Positions 24,348 through 33,849 of a stretch of 64,000 nucleotides of DNA are shown here, one piece after another. Origin of the DNA: Pseudomonas profundi (GTDB taxonomy: Bacteria; Pseudomonadota; Gammaproteobacteria; Pseudomonadales; Pseudomonadaceae); contig NZ_VTPZ01000002.1 of NCBI RefSeq assembly GCF_008638305.1, positions 186,001-250,000 of the forward strand, read 5' to 3'. The position numbers and the translations under genes are program-made. Position 1 is the stretch's first letter. Every line of letters starts with the position of its first letter. The notes beneath the pieces are model-generated. The model saw only the letters and a program-made list of their open reading frames with translations, did not search any database and was not told where the DNA came from.

Positions 24348-26783
24348 ATGACCGATACACCAGTACCCCTTCGCCTCACTCCTGAACAGCTCACCGTCCC
24401 CATCGACCTGGATAGTCTCGGTTTCGTTACCACCGATGATCTGGAACCCTTTCGCGGCATTCTTGGCCAGGAGCGGGCGGTTGAAGCCTTGCAATTCGGG
24501 GTGGCAATGCACCGCCCGGGCTATAACGTATTTGTCATGGGTGAGCCGGGTACTGGACGTTTTTCCTACGTCATGCGCTACGTGCAGGCCGAGGCCAAGC
24601 GCCAGGTCGCACCCAATGACTGTATTTTCGTCAACAACTTCGACGAGCCACGCGAGCCCTGGGTGGTGAGTCTGCCGCCGGGGACGGCTGGCGAACTGAT
24701 CAGTGATATTGAAAAGCTTATCGATAACCTGCTGGCGACCTTTCCCGCGGTATTCGAGCATCCGGCGTTCCAGCAGAAGAAGAGCGCCATTGACCGCGGC
24801 TTCAACCAGCGTTACGACCGCGCCATTGATTCGGTGGAGCGGCAGGCGCTGGACAAGAATGTAGCCATCTACCGCGACGCACAGAACATCGCGTTTACGC
24901 CAATGAAGGATGGCAAGGCGCTGGACGAGGCCGAGTTCGCCCAGCTGCCGGACGATGTGCGCGAGCAATTCCATGCCGATATCGCGGCACTGGAGGAGAT
25001 ACTCAACGAGGCGCTGTCGAGCCTGCCGCAATGGAAGCGCGAGTCCAGCAACCAGCTGCGCGAGCTCAACGACCAGACCATCACCGACGCCATACAGCCA
25101 TTGTTCGAGCCGCTTGTTGAGCGCTACGCCGGCAATCAGGCGGTTTGCGACTATCTGCAGGCCATGCGGCAGAACCTGTTGAAGACGGTGATCGATCAGT
25201 TGGTCGAAGAACGGGGTCTGGAAGTGCGACCCGATGCGTACAAGAGGCTGCTCCTGATCGAGCAATATTGCCCGAGCCTGATTGTCGGGCATTGCGATAC
25301 GGGCGGGGCGCCGGTGGTGCACGAGCCGCATCCTTCCTATGACAACCTTTTCGGCCGCATCGAGTACAGCTCCGAGCAGGGCGCGCTGGTGACCAGCTAT
25401 CGGCACATTCGCCCGGGTGCGTTACACCGGGCCAATGGCGGCTATCTGGTGCTGGAAGCGGAAAAACTGTTGAGCGAGCCCTTCGTCTGGGAAGCGCTCA
25501 AGCGCGCCTTGCACGCCCGTCAGCTGAAAACCGAGTCGCCCTGGGCGGACATGGGGCGTTTGACCACAGTCACGCTGAATCCCCAGGTGATCCCGTTGGC
25601 GGTCAAACTGGTATTGATCGGCTCGCGCCAGGTGTATTACGCATTGCAGGAGCTGGATCCGGACTTCCAGGAAATGTTCCGGGTGTTGGTGGATTTTGAT
25701 GAAGACCTGCCGCGCACACCGGAAAGCATTGAAGGCATGGCCCAGCTACTCAAGACCCGTACCTCCGAGGAAGGGCTGGCGCCACTGACCGCCGCCGCCG
25801 TTGCCCGGGTGCTGACCTACAGTGCGCGTTTGGCAGAGCACCAGCGGCGCCTGTCAGCGCGCATCAGCGATATCTTTCAGCTGGTCGCTGAGGCCGACTT
25901 CATTCGCCAGCTGGCGGACGATGCCTTGATCGACACGGCGCATATCGAACGGGCGCTGCGGGCCAAGGAAGGACGTACCGGGCGCGTCAGTGCGCGTATT
26001 CGTGAAGATATGGTGTCCGGCGTGATTCTTATCGATACCGATGGCGCAGCGGTTGGCAAGTGCAACGGCCTGACGGTTCTGGAGGTAGGCGATTCAGTCT
26101 TTGGCGTGCCTGCGCGTATCAGTGCGACCGTCTACCCGGGCGGCAACGGTATTGTGGATATCGAGCGTGAGGTGAGCCTGGGGCAGCCCATTCACTCCAA
26201 GGGCGTGATGATCCTGACCGGGTACCTGGGAAGCCGTTTCGCACAGAATTTCCCGCTGGAAATTTCCGCCAGCATCGCGCTGGAACAGTCCTACGGGTAT
26301 GTGGACGGGGACAGCGCGTCACTCGGTGAAGTATGCGCACTGCTCTCCGGCTTGTCGCGCACGCCGTTGAAGCAGTGCTATGCGATCACCGGCTCGATCA
26401 ACCAGTTCGGCGAGGTGCAGGCCGTTGGTGGCGTCAACGAGAAGATCGAGGGCTTCTTCCGACTGTGTCACGCCCGCGGGCTCACGGGAGAACAGGGCGC
26501 GATTATTCCGCGTTCCAATGTGCCCAATCTGATGCTCGATGAGACCGTTCTCGAGGCGGTGAGGGCAGGCCAGTTTTCGGTGTATGCCGTGAGCCATGTG
26601 GATGAAGCGATGGCGCTGCTGGCGGGTCGCGACGTGGGCGTCAGTGATGAAAAGGGAGACTTTCCTGAGGGTACGGTCAATGCCCTCGTGGTAGCGCGCC
26701 TGCAGGAGATTGCCGAGCGCGAACAGGAGAGTACTGAGCGAGCCGTAGAAGCGCTGGTTGCCGAAGCATCCGAAAAGAACTGA
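24348..26783 (+). CDS. Lon-like ATP-dependent protease (LonB/YcbZ type)
   Basis: 811 residues. The N-terminal AAA-type part has a P-loop-like GEPGTGR near residue 65 and a Walker B region after a helical insertion. The C-terminal S16 protease domain carries the catalytic dyad S656 (GDSASLGE) and K699 (VNEKIEGF), with the same 43-residue spacing as in E. coli Lon. The classical Lon substrate-binding N-domain is absent. The P-loop ends in Arg-Phe where Lon has Lys-Thr, a feature of this subfamily, so ATP use may differ. It is probably cytoplasmic protein quality control. A hairpin follows the stop. Confidence 0.92.
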   Translation: MTDTPVPLRLTPEQLTVPIDLDSLGFVTTDDLEPFRGILGQERAVEALQFGVAMHRPGYNVFVMGEPGTGRFSYVMRYVQAEAKRQVAPNDCIFVNNFDEPREPWVVSLPPGTAGELISDIEKLIDNLLATFPAVFEHPAFQQKKSAIDRGFNQRYDRAIDSVERQALDKNVAIYRDAQNIAFTPMKDGKALDEAEFAQLPDDVREQFHADIAALEEILNEALSSLPQWKRESSNQLRELNDQTITDAIQPLFEPLVERYAGNQAVCDYLQAMRQNLLKTVIDQLVEERGLEVRPDAYKRLLLIEQYCPSLIVGHCDTGGAPVVHEPHPSYDNLFGRIEYSSEQGALVTSYRHIRPGALHRANGGYLVLEAEKLLSEPFVWEALKRALHARQLKTESPWADMGRLTTVTLNPQVIPLAVKLVLIGSRQVYYALQELDPDFQEMFRVLVDFDEDLPRTPESIEGMAQLLKTRTSEEGLAPLTAAAVARVLTYSARLAEHQRRLSARISDIFQLVAEADFIRQLADDALIDTAHIERALRAKEGRTGRVSARIREDMVSGVILIDTDGAAVGKCNGLTVLEVGDSVFGVPARISATVYPGGNGIVDIEREVSLGQPIHSKGVMILTGYLGSRFAQNFPLEISASIALEQSYGYVDGDSASLGEVCALLSGLSRTPLKQCYAITGSINQFGEVQAVGGVNEKIEGFFRLCHARGLTGEQGAIIPRSNVPNLMLDETVLEAVRAGQFSVYAVSHVDEAMALLAGRDVGVSDEKGDFPEGTVNALVVARLQEIAEREQESTERAVEALVAEASEKN

Positions 26784-26800
26784 TCAGTCCCTGATCAATA

Positions 26801-26828
26801 CAAGCCAGGCCTTGTACGGTCTGGCTTG
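26801..26828 (+). terminator. Hairpin after the Lon-like protease gene
   Basis: CAAGCCAG pairs with CTGGCTTG around a 12-base loop, 17 bp after the stop. The T run is weak, so termination efficiency is uncertain. Confidence 0.6.
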
Positions 26829-26858
26829 TGACACCCTTTCCCATTCTTGCTAACAGAC

Positions 26859-27304
26859 TTATCCACAGTTTTTGTGCATGGTCCTTTGGTCTATCAGTTC
26901 GCATATTTCCTGTCAATCACCCGCTCTGAAATCTGGGTACAATCCCGGCGAAAAAAAGTTCCCGGTATTTTGGTGAGCGTTATCTCACTCTCCACTATTT
27001 GCCCGGCTGATGTGCGGCGCGATGTCTGGTCTGGTATTTGATATATAGAGTAACTGATTGAAATATAACTATATTATCGGAAGCGCCAGATTTTTGTTCG
27101 CTTACAACAAAACGCGCTTATGCCTCACAATTTTTTGTCACTTCCGGCTCTGTTTGCTCAAAATTGTGCAATTTACCCGATTTGACGGGGCGAAATCGGC
27201 GCGGTGATCGCTTTTTGATCGATTTTGGCGGAGGCTGCAGAAACGGGGCTTTGGAGCAGTTGGTACAGCTCTGCCCACAGAGTTATCCACAATATCTGTG
27301 GACA
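26859..27304. other. Non-coding region with two perfect DnaA boxes around AT-rich DNA
   Basis: Two exact TTATCCACA boxes (26859-26867 and 27283-27291) lie in the same orientation. The second is followed by an inverted near-match (TGTGGACAT, 27296-27304). Between them the DNA is markedly AT-rich, especially 27035-27085 (TTTGATATATAGAGTAACTG, then AAATATAACTATATTAT) and 27090-27170. No open frame here looks like a gene. These are the ingredients of a DnaA-bound site, but dnaA, rpmH, parA/B and rep genes are not in the window. It could be a DnaA-titrating locus, a relic origin or a regulatory region. Confidence 0.5.
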
Positions 27305-27360
27305 TGATTCGACGGCTTTCGGTTGCACGAAACCGGGCATGGTATCGAGCCATCAAGGGT

Positions 27361-27580
27361 CCAGTTATATCTGGATAAGCGGCATTACCGCGAGCAATCG
27401 CGTCACGGGAATGTGGGGTTTCGGAGTGTCGAGTTCCATCTCGACAAGCGGCGTTACCGGCGAGTGCTTTGGCCGGGATGGAACCCGGCCCTCCATAAAG
27501 CGTGCAACCATGAAATCGCGTTCGATCTGAATCAGCGGCGTTACCGCGAGCGCTATGGCGGGGATGAGCCCTCGGCCCTG
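27361..27580. repeat. REP array of three units downstream of rlmG
   Basis: A core AGCGGCRTTACC recurs at about 27378, 27447 and 27534. The middle unit is a full REP doublet (27428-27490): hairpin GTCGAGTTCCATCTCGAC, a spacer of 25 bp, then hairpin GGCCGGGATGGAACCCGGCC. The outer units have degenerate hairpins (CCAGTTATATCTGG at 27361-27374; GGGGATGAGCCCTC near 27560). The full doublet is the same repeat, in inverted orientation, that flanks the RAYT gene at 58660. Confidence 0.85.
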
Positions 27581-27582
27581 CT

Positions 27583-28704
27583 TCAGTTTGAGGCGCGCAG
27601 CACCACGAACTTTGAGGTGGCGGAAATCTGCTCCACTCGGCCGAACCAGCGCTTGAGCTTCACGTGATAACCAAGATGCCGGTTACCCACAACAATCAGG
27701 GCGCCATCTGGCATGAGTACGTTGCTTGCCTGTTCGAACAGGCGCAGCGCTATTTCATCACCCACTACCTGTTGTTGGTGAAAAGGCGGGTTGCACAGGA
27801 TAAGTTCCGCGCTGTTGTCGGGCATGCCCACCAACCCGTCTGCCACCAGAAACTCCGCTGAGCGGTCCGGGGCAGCAGCCTTCATGTTGATGCGTGCCGA
27901 GGCGATTGCCGTATGGGATTCGTCAATGAAGGTAAGTGACGCCTGTGGATTGTGCAGCGCGGCCATGATGCCGACGGCTCCGTTGCCGCAGCCAAGATCA
28001 ATGATCCGCACCGGTCCCGGGTCCGAGGGTATGCATGACAGCAGCGCGCGTGTGCCGATATCGATGCGCTCACGGGCGAATACCCCCGGCAGGTTGGTCA
28101 GCTGTATGCCGGTCTCCGGCAACTCGTAGGCTGTGGCGAGCCGGGGCGTTTCGGGATGCAGGTCAGCGTCGAACCTGGCGGTCAGCAGGCGGGCTTTTTT
28201 CCAGGCCAGCGACGCCTGATAGGGGCCGACATACTTCGCCAGCAAATCACCGGCACTGTGCGGCAGATGCTTGATCATTGCGCCGGCGATCACTTCGGCG
28301 CCTGACGCCAGGTGCGGGCGCAAACGTATCAGTTGATCTTCCAGCAGTGCCAGGCTCTTGGGGATGCGTAACAGCACGCGGTCATAAGGCCCGTCGAGTT
28401 CGCTCTGGCTATCAATGATCTTTACTGAATCCGGTTGCAACTGATTGGCGAGCAGGTTGTTGTGTATCGCCACGCTGGCCAGGTGCGAATCGGTGAAGCT
28501 GTGCGGGCTTTGGCCAGCCAGCGCGCAACTCAACGCCCCGAAATTGTCGTTGATTACCAGCGGAGCTGCGGCCGTGCCCGGGTTCTGCGCCAATGTTTGC
28601 AGTAAATACTGATCCGCCGCATCGAAGGCTTGCAGAGTCGGATTGCTGGTGGGCGGGTAACGTTCGAGCTGGAGCGTGCCGAAGGGCGTTTCACAGGATT
28701 GCAT
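27583..28704 (-). CDS. rlmG: 23S rRNA (guanine1835-N2)-methyltransferase
   Basis: 373 residues, with the two-domain layout of RlmG/RsmC enzymes. An N-terminal degenerate methyltransferase-like half is followed by the catalytic half, with the SAM site IIDLGCGNGAVGI (about 232-244) and the N6/N2-guanine motif NPPFHQQ (about 308-314). The end GNRHLGYHVKLKRWFG is typical of RlmG. It modifies G1835 of 23S rRNA. RsmC is the alternative, but the C-terminal pattern favours RlmG. A REP array lies just beyond its stop codon. Confidence 0.9.
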   Translation of the reverse strand: MQSCETPFGTLQLERYPPTSNPTLQAFDAADQYLLQTLAQNPGTAAAPLVINDNFGALSCALAGQSPHSFTDSHLASVAIHNNLLANQLQPDSVKIIDSQSELDGPYDRVLLRIPKSLALLEDQLIRLRPHLASGAEVIAGAMIKHLPHSAGDLLAKYVGPYQASLAWKKARLLTARFDADLHPETPRLATAYELPETGIQLTNLPGVFARERIDIGTRALLSCIPSDPGPVRIIDLGCGNGAVGIMAALHNPQASLTFIDESHTAIASARINMKAAAPDRSAEFLVADGLVGMPDNSAELILCNPPFHQQQVVGDEIALRLFEQASNVLMPDGALIVVGNRHLGYHVKLKRWFGRVEQISATSKFVVLRASN

Positions 28705-28803
28705 GGGGTAACCGGATTATCGCGGAAGGGCACGCATTATAGCCCACCGAACACTGCCCTGCGTGCGGTGCCCTGTGGGCGGGCTTGTCTGCCATTCATT
28801 TTC

Positions 28804-30240
28804 TTATTGCAGCTCTGTTTCCAGGGTATCGCACAGGGTCCTGAGTACGGCGATGCGTGCATAGCGCTTGTCTTCAGCCGGAATCAAATGCCATGGTGCG
28901 TTTTCGGTGCTGGTCTGGTCCACAATGTCATCAATGGCTTGCTCGTAGGCTGGCCATTGCTTGCGATTGCGCCAGTCTTCATCGGTCAGCTTGTAACGCT
29001 TGAGTGGCGATGTTTCCCGGGCCTCGAAGCGCTTGAGTTGCTCCTCAGCGGTAATCGCCAACCAGAATTTGACCACGATAATGTTCGCCTCCTGCAGCTG
29101 CCGCTCGAAATCGTTGATCTCGGAATAAGCGCGTTGCCAGGCCTCCGGTTCGGCGAAGCCCTCAACCCGCTCGACCAATACCCGACCGTAGTAGCTGCGA
29201 TCAAATACGGCAATTGAGCCGGGCGCGGGCAGGCGGCGCCAGAAGCGCCATAAATAGGGATGGCTGCGTTCTTCGTCAGTGGGTGCGCTGGTACCAAAAA
29301 CACGGAACCGCCGCGGATCCAGGCACTGTGTGATACGTCGTATTGCGCCGCCCTTGCCAGCAGCGTCAGTACCTTCGAACACCAGTAGCAGGGCGCGCTG
29401 GGCGAAGCGGGGATGCTGCACCAGTTCGCGCAGTCTGGCCTGTTGTTGTTCAAGTTCATCCTTGTAGACAGGCTTGTCGAGTTTGGCGGAATAATCCAGC
29501 TGGCGCAGGTGCCGAGTGGTGGAGGGGCGATATTCAACCGGCGGATCGCCTGTTGGGGCTTGCTGCATGGCTTTCAGCACGATCTGACCGATGAAGATGT
29601 CGCGATAGTTCGGATCATGGCTGCGCACGCGGATCCAGGGCGCCTCGGCTGTTGAGGTGAGCTGGCTCATCAGCTCCGCGCCGGCGCGTACCCGCTCATA
29701 ATCCGCTGCGCTGAAATCGCCCCATTCACGCATCGCGACGGTTTCGTCAAACAGCTCCGGCGCAGGAGGTGCCCGGTTAGGTTCGTCAGGCGTCAGATGC
29801 AGCCACAACTTGATGATCGCGACGCCTTCGTTGATCAGCACCCGCTCGAAGCGCACGATTTCTTCCATATCCTTGGCAAACTGTTCTTCTGTGAGCTTGC
29901 CGCTGCTGAGCAACATCAACGGCTGGTGATACCAGGAGCCAAGATAAAAGCCGATCTGCCCCGCTGGGGGCAAGCTGCTCCAGTAGCGCCACAGCCGTGG
30001 CATCCGCCGTTCAAGCCCCTCAGGCAAACTGAACGCGCGGGTATCGAGGAAGCGGTTATCGAGGCGCTCATAAAACGCGTAAATGGCCTCGGCCTTGCCA
30101 GCAAAGTCGTTGCCGCTGATCAGAACCAATACCGGTCCGCGTCCGGATTTGCGCAGCTCGTACTGGGCTTCGAGTAGCGCCTCGGTGAGCGCTGCGTTCT
30201 GCTCTTTGAAGGATTTCTTGTCGATCGCGTATTCAGTCAT
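28804..30240 (-). CDS. pap: Polyphosphate:AMP phosphotransferase (two-domain PPK2)
   Basis: 478 residues from the ATG at 30240 (MTEYAIDKKSFKEQNAALTE); the frame runs 24 codons further up without family similarity. Two fused PPK2 domains are visible. The first has a variant P-loop (ISGNDFAGKAEAI), the second the standard FEGTDAAGKGGAI with the lid module FDRSYYGRVLVERVEG. This is the class II PPK2 arrangement that uses polyphosphate to phosphorylate AMP to ADP. It is divergent from radA and transcribed alone. Confidence 0.92.
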   Translation of the reverse strand: MTEYAIDKKSFKEQNAALTEALLEAQYELRKSGRGPVLVLISGNDFAGKAEAIYAFYERLDNRFLDTRAFSLPEGLERRMPRLWRYWSSLPPAGQIGFYLGSWYHQPLMLLSSGKLTEEQFAKDMEEIVRFERVLINEGVAIIKLWLHLTPDEPNRAPPAPELFDETVAMREWGDFSAADYERVRAGAELMSQLTSTAEAPWIRVRSHDPNYRDIFIGQIVLKAMQQAPTGDPPVEYRPSTTRHLRQLDYSAKLDKPVYKDELEQQQARLRELVQHPRFAQRALLLVFEGTDAAGKGGAIRRITQCLDPRRFRVFGTSAPTDEERSHPYLWRFWRRLPAPGSIAVFDRSYYGRVLVERVEGFAEPEAWQRAYSEINDFERQLQEANIIVVKFWLAITAEEQLKRFEARETSPLKRYKLTDEDWRNRKQWPAYEQAIDDIVDQTSTENAPWHLIPAEDKRYARIAVLRTLCDTLETELQ

Positions 30241-30426
30241 TAGCTTTCCCGTTGCGCGGAGCTGGTTGGCCGTCGCTGCGTGACAGAGTCTAGTGTGCCT
30301 GCTGCCAGTCACTGTGGTCGGGTAATTCAGCGCGACTGGCCATACAATGTGCCTTTTGGCCGGTACCGACCCGTTCGGATAAAATATCGACCGGCTTTCG
30401 CGGTGCAGGGTTCATGAGAGGGTGAG

Positions 30427-31797
30427 ATGGCGAAAAACAAGCGGATCTATGGCTGCACGGAATGCGGTGCGACATTCAGCAAGTGGGCGGGGCAATGTGG
30501 TGAATGCCAGGCCTGGAACACGCTGGTTGAAACCGTAGTCGATACCACGCCCACCGGCGGCAGTGCCGGGCGAACCTCGAATTGGGCAGGGGAGCTGGCG
30601 CAGGTCAAAACCCTGGCCGAAGTCTCCACCGAAGAGATGCCCAGGCAGCCAAGCGGCTCTTCCGAGCTGGACCGCGTGCTCGGTGGTGGGCTGGTGGCCG
30701 GGTCGGTCGTGCTGATCGGCGGTGATCCGGGAATCGGCAAGTCCACTATTCTGTTGCAGACCTTGTGCCGTCTGGCGCAAACCATGCCAGCGCTGTACGT
30801 GACCGGTGAAGAATCGCAGCAACAGGTGGCCATGCGCGCCCGGCGTCTGGCATTGCCTGAAGACAAGCTGATGGTGATGACCGAGACCTGTATCGAAAGC
30901 ATCATCGCCACGGCGCGCCGCGAGAAGCCCAAGGTGATGGTGGTCGACTCGATCCAGACGATCTTCACCGAACAGTTGCAGTCCGCCCCCGGCGGCGTAG
31001 CCCAGGTGAGGGAGAGTGCTGCGTTGCTGGTGCGCTACGCCAAGCAGAGCGGCACGGCGATCTTTCTGGTTGGACACGTGACCAAGGAGGGCTCGCTGGC
31101 CGGCCCGCGAGTGCTTGAGCACATGGTCGACACCGTGCTGTATTTCGAAGGCGAATCGGATGGCCGGCTGCGTATGCTGCGGGCGGTCAAGAACCGTTTC
31201 GGTGCTGTAAACGAGCTGGGCGTTTTCGCCATGACCGATAAAGGTCTGAAGGAAGTGTCCAACCCCTCGGCGATATTTCTCTCACGTTATGAGGCGCCCA
31301 TTCCCGGTAGCGTCGTCATGTCCACGTGGGAAGGCTCGCGTCCCATGCTGGTCGAGGTACAGGCGCTGGTGGACACCAGTCATCTGGGCAATCCACGCCG
31401 GGTAACCCTGGGGCTGGATCAGAATCGCCTGGCAATGCTGCTGGCTGTATTGCACCGGCACGGCGGCGTACCCACCTATGATCAGGACGTATTCGTCAAC
31501 GTGGTTGGCGGGGTGAAGGTGCTGGAAACCGCATCGGATCTGGCGCTGCTCGCCGCCGTGATGTCCAGTCTGCGTAACCGGCCCCTGCCGATGGATCTGA
31601 TGGTCTTCGGTGAGCTTGGTCTGTCAGGCGAGATTCGGCCGGTGCCCAGCGGGCAGGAGCGTTTGAAAGAGGCCGCCAAGCATGGGTTTGCCAAGGCCAT
31701 TGTGCCCAAGGCCAATGCACCAAAGGAGTCACCGGAAGGAATGGAAGTGATTGCCGTGACGCGCCTGGATGAAGCGCTCGACGCGATCTTCGACTGA
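30427..31797 (+). CDS. radA: DNA repair protein RadA
   Basis: 456 residues. The N-terminal zinc finger has C10/C13 and C24/C27. A RecA-like ATPase core follows with P-loop GGDPGIGKS near residue 98 and the RadA signature KNRFG (about 256-260). The C-terminal Lon-like domain lacks the catalytic serine, as usual in RadA. The protein is a branch-migration helicase acting in recombination. It converges with mapZ, the same pairing as in P. aeruginosa. Confidence 0.97.
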   Translation: MAKNKRIYGCTECGATFSKWAGQCGECQAWNTLVETVVDTTPTGGSAGRTSNWAGELAQVKTLAEVSTEEMPRQPSGSSELDRVLGGGLVAGSVVLIGGDPGIGKSTILLQTLCRLAQTMPALYVTGEESQQQVAMRARRLALPEDKLMVMTETCIESIIATARREKPKVMVVDSIQTIFTEQLQSAPGGVAQVRESAALLVRYAKQSGTAIFLVGHVTKEGSLAGPRVLEHMVDTVLYFEGESDGRLRMLRAVKNRFGAVNELGVFAMTDKGLKEVSNPSAIFLSRYEAPIPGSVVMSTWEGSRPMLVEVQALVDTSHLGNPRRVTLGLDQNRLAMLLAVLHRHGGVPTYDQDVFVNVVGGVKVLETASDLALLAAVMSSLRNRPLPMDLMVFGELGLSGEIRPVPSGQERLKEAAKHGFAKAIVPKANAPKESPEGMEVIAVTRLDEALDAIFD

Positions 31798-31838
31798 GGA
31801 ATCTCCGAAAACTACTGCGCTTTTTAGAGATTCCTTAC
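31798..31838. terminator. Hairpin between convergent radA and mapZ
   Basis: GGAATCTC (31798-31805) pairs with GAGATTCC (31827-31834), with a T5 run in the loop. The loop contains AACTACTGCGCT, identical to the inner left end of the miniature element at 12654, so this may be a deleted remnant of that element now lying between the two stop codons. Confidence 0.5.
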
Positions 31839-31841
31839 TTG

Positions 31842-32198
31842 TCAGAGCAGTGCCGCCAGTTCCCGGTCCAGCAGGTCGGCATCGCCAAGATTCAATGCAA
31901 GCAACCGTCTGAGATGGCTGACTGAATCCAGATCGATATGTTCGCAGCGAAAGCCGAGCAGGCCTTCTTCGGAGTGCACCAGGCGGACTTCCATGCTTAT
32001 CTGACTGCCCTCGTCGAGATCGATGGCCACGACGAAGGGCTCAGTATTGCGGCTGGCCTCCCAATCGGCGGGCTGGGTGACCAGCAATCCGCGCAGGGAA
32101 ATATCCACAAGCTGAACGGAAGTGCTCCAGCCGTCCTGTTGCAATCGGGTCACCGCATCGAACGGGACCCGGGTAAAGCGACGCCTGTCATCGCTCAT
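31842..32198 (-). CDS. mapZ: c-di-GMP-binding PilZ adaptor MapZ
   Basis: 118 residues from the ATG at 32198 (MSDDRRRFTR). A single PilZ domain carries both c-di-GMP motifs: RxxxR at R6-R10 and DxSxxG as DISLRG at 32-37. The C-terminal half (LLGFRCEHIDLDSVSHLRRLLALNLGD) closely resembles MapZ of P. aeruginosa. MapZ binds c-di-GMP and then inhibits the chemoreceptor methyltransferase CheR1, altering flagellar switching. Its position next to radA is conserved. MorA, a c-di-GMP enzyme, is encoded 3.5 kb away. Confidence 0.9.
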   Translation of the reverse strand: MSDDRRRFTRVPFDAVTRLQQDGWSTSVQLVDISLRGLLVTQPADWEASRNTEPFVVAIDLDEGSQISMEVRLVHSEEGLLGFRCEHIDLDSVSHLRRLLALNLGDADLLDRELAALL

Positions 32199-32272
32199 GG
32201 AATGCCTCCTGTGGCCTGCCATACAGCAAGCCCATTACAGATTTCATACCACTATAGCGTCTTTGATGAAAA

Positions 32273-33658
<1,386 letters not shown>

Positions 33659-33849
33659 CTACCAGAACCGCTAAGGTGCAGAAAACCAGACTTACAAAAA
33701 TAATGCTATTTTTTGGGGCATCCGGGGAACCTTGTAGCACAAGGCCTCCAAGGGAGTGGGCGGGTTGAGCATGCTGCTCATGCCCTGGATTGGTGCATGA
33801 AGCGAAGCGGGAAGCCGTAGCCGGCTTCCCTGTTCCACTGAGGTCAGGC

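Noticed and set aside
24345-25406. Long open frame (353 codons) on the minus strand inside the Lon-like gene
   Set aside because: It is antisense to a gene with clear catalytic motifs and has no recognisable domains; GC-rich coding DNA often leaves such shadow frames.
26859-27304. Main chromosomal origin oriC
   Set aside because: DnaA boxes and AT-rich DNA are present, but dnaA, dnaN, rpmH and gidA are all absent nearby and only two perfect boxes exist.
27361-27580. Three regularly spaced similar units, CRISPR-like at first sight
   Set aside because: The units are hairpin REP elements with unequal spacing and imperfect repeats, the spacers are not unique inserts, and no cas gene is near.
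33809-33830. Terminator after ettA
   Set aside because: A good stem (GGGAAGCCG with CGGCTTCCC) but no T run on either strand.
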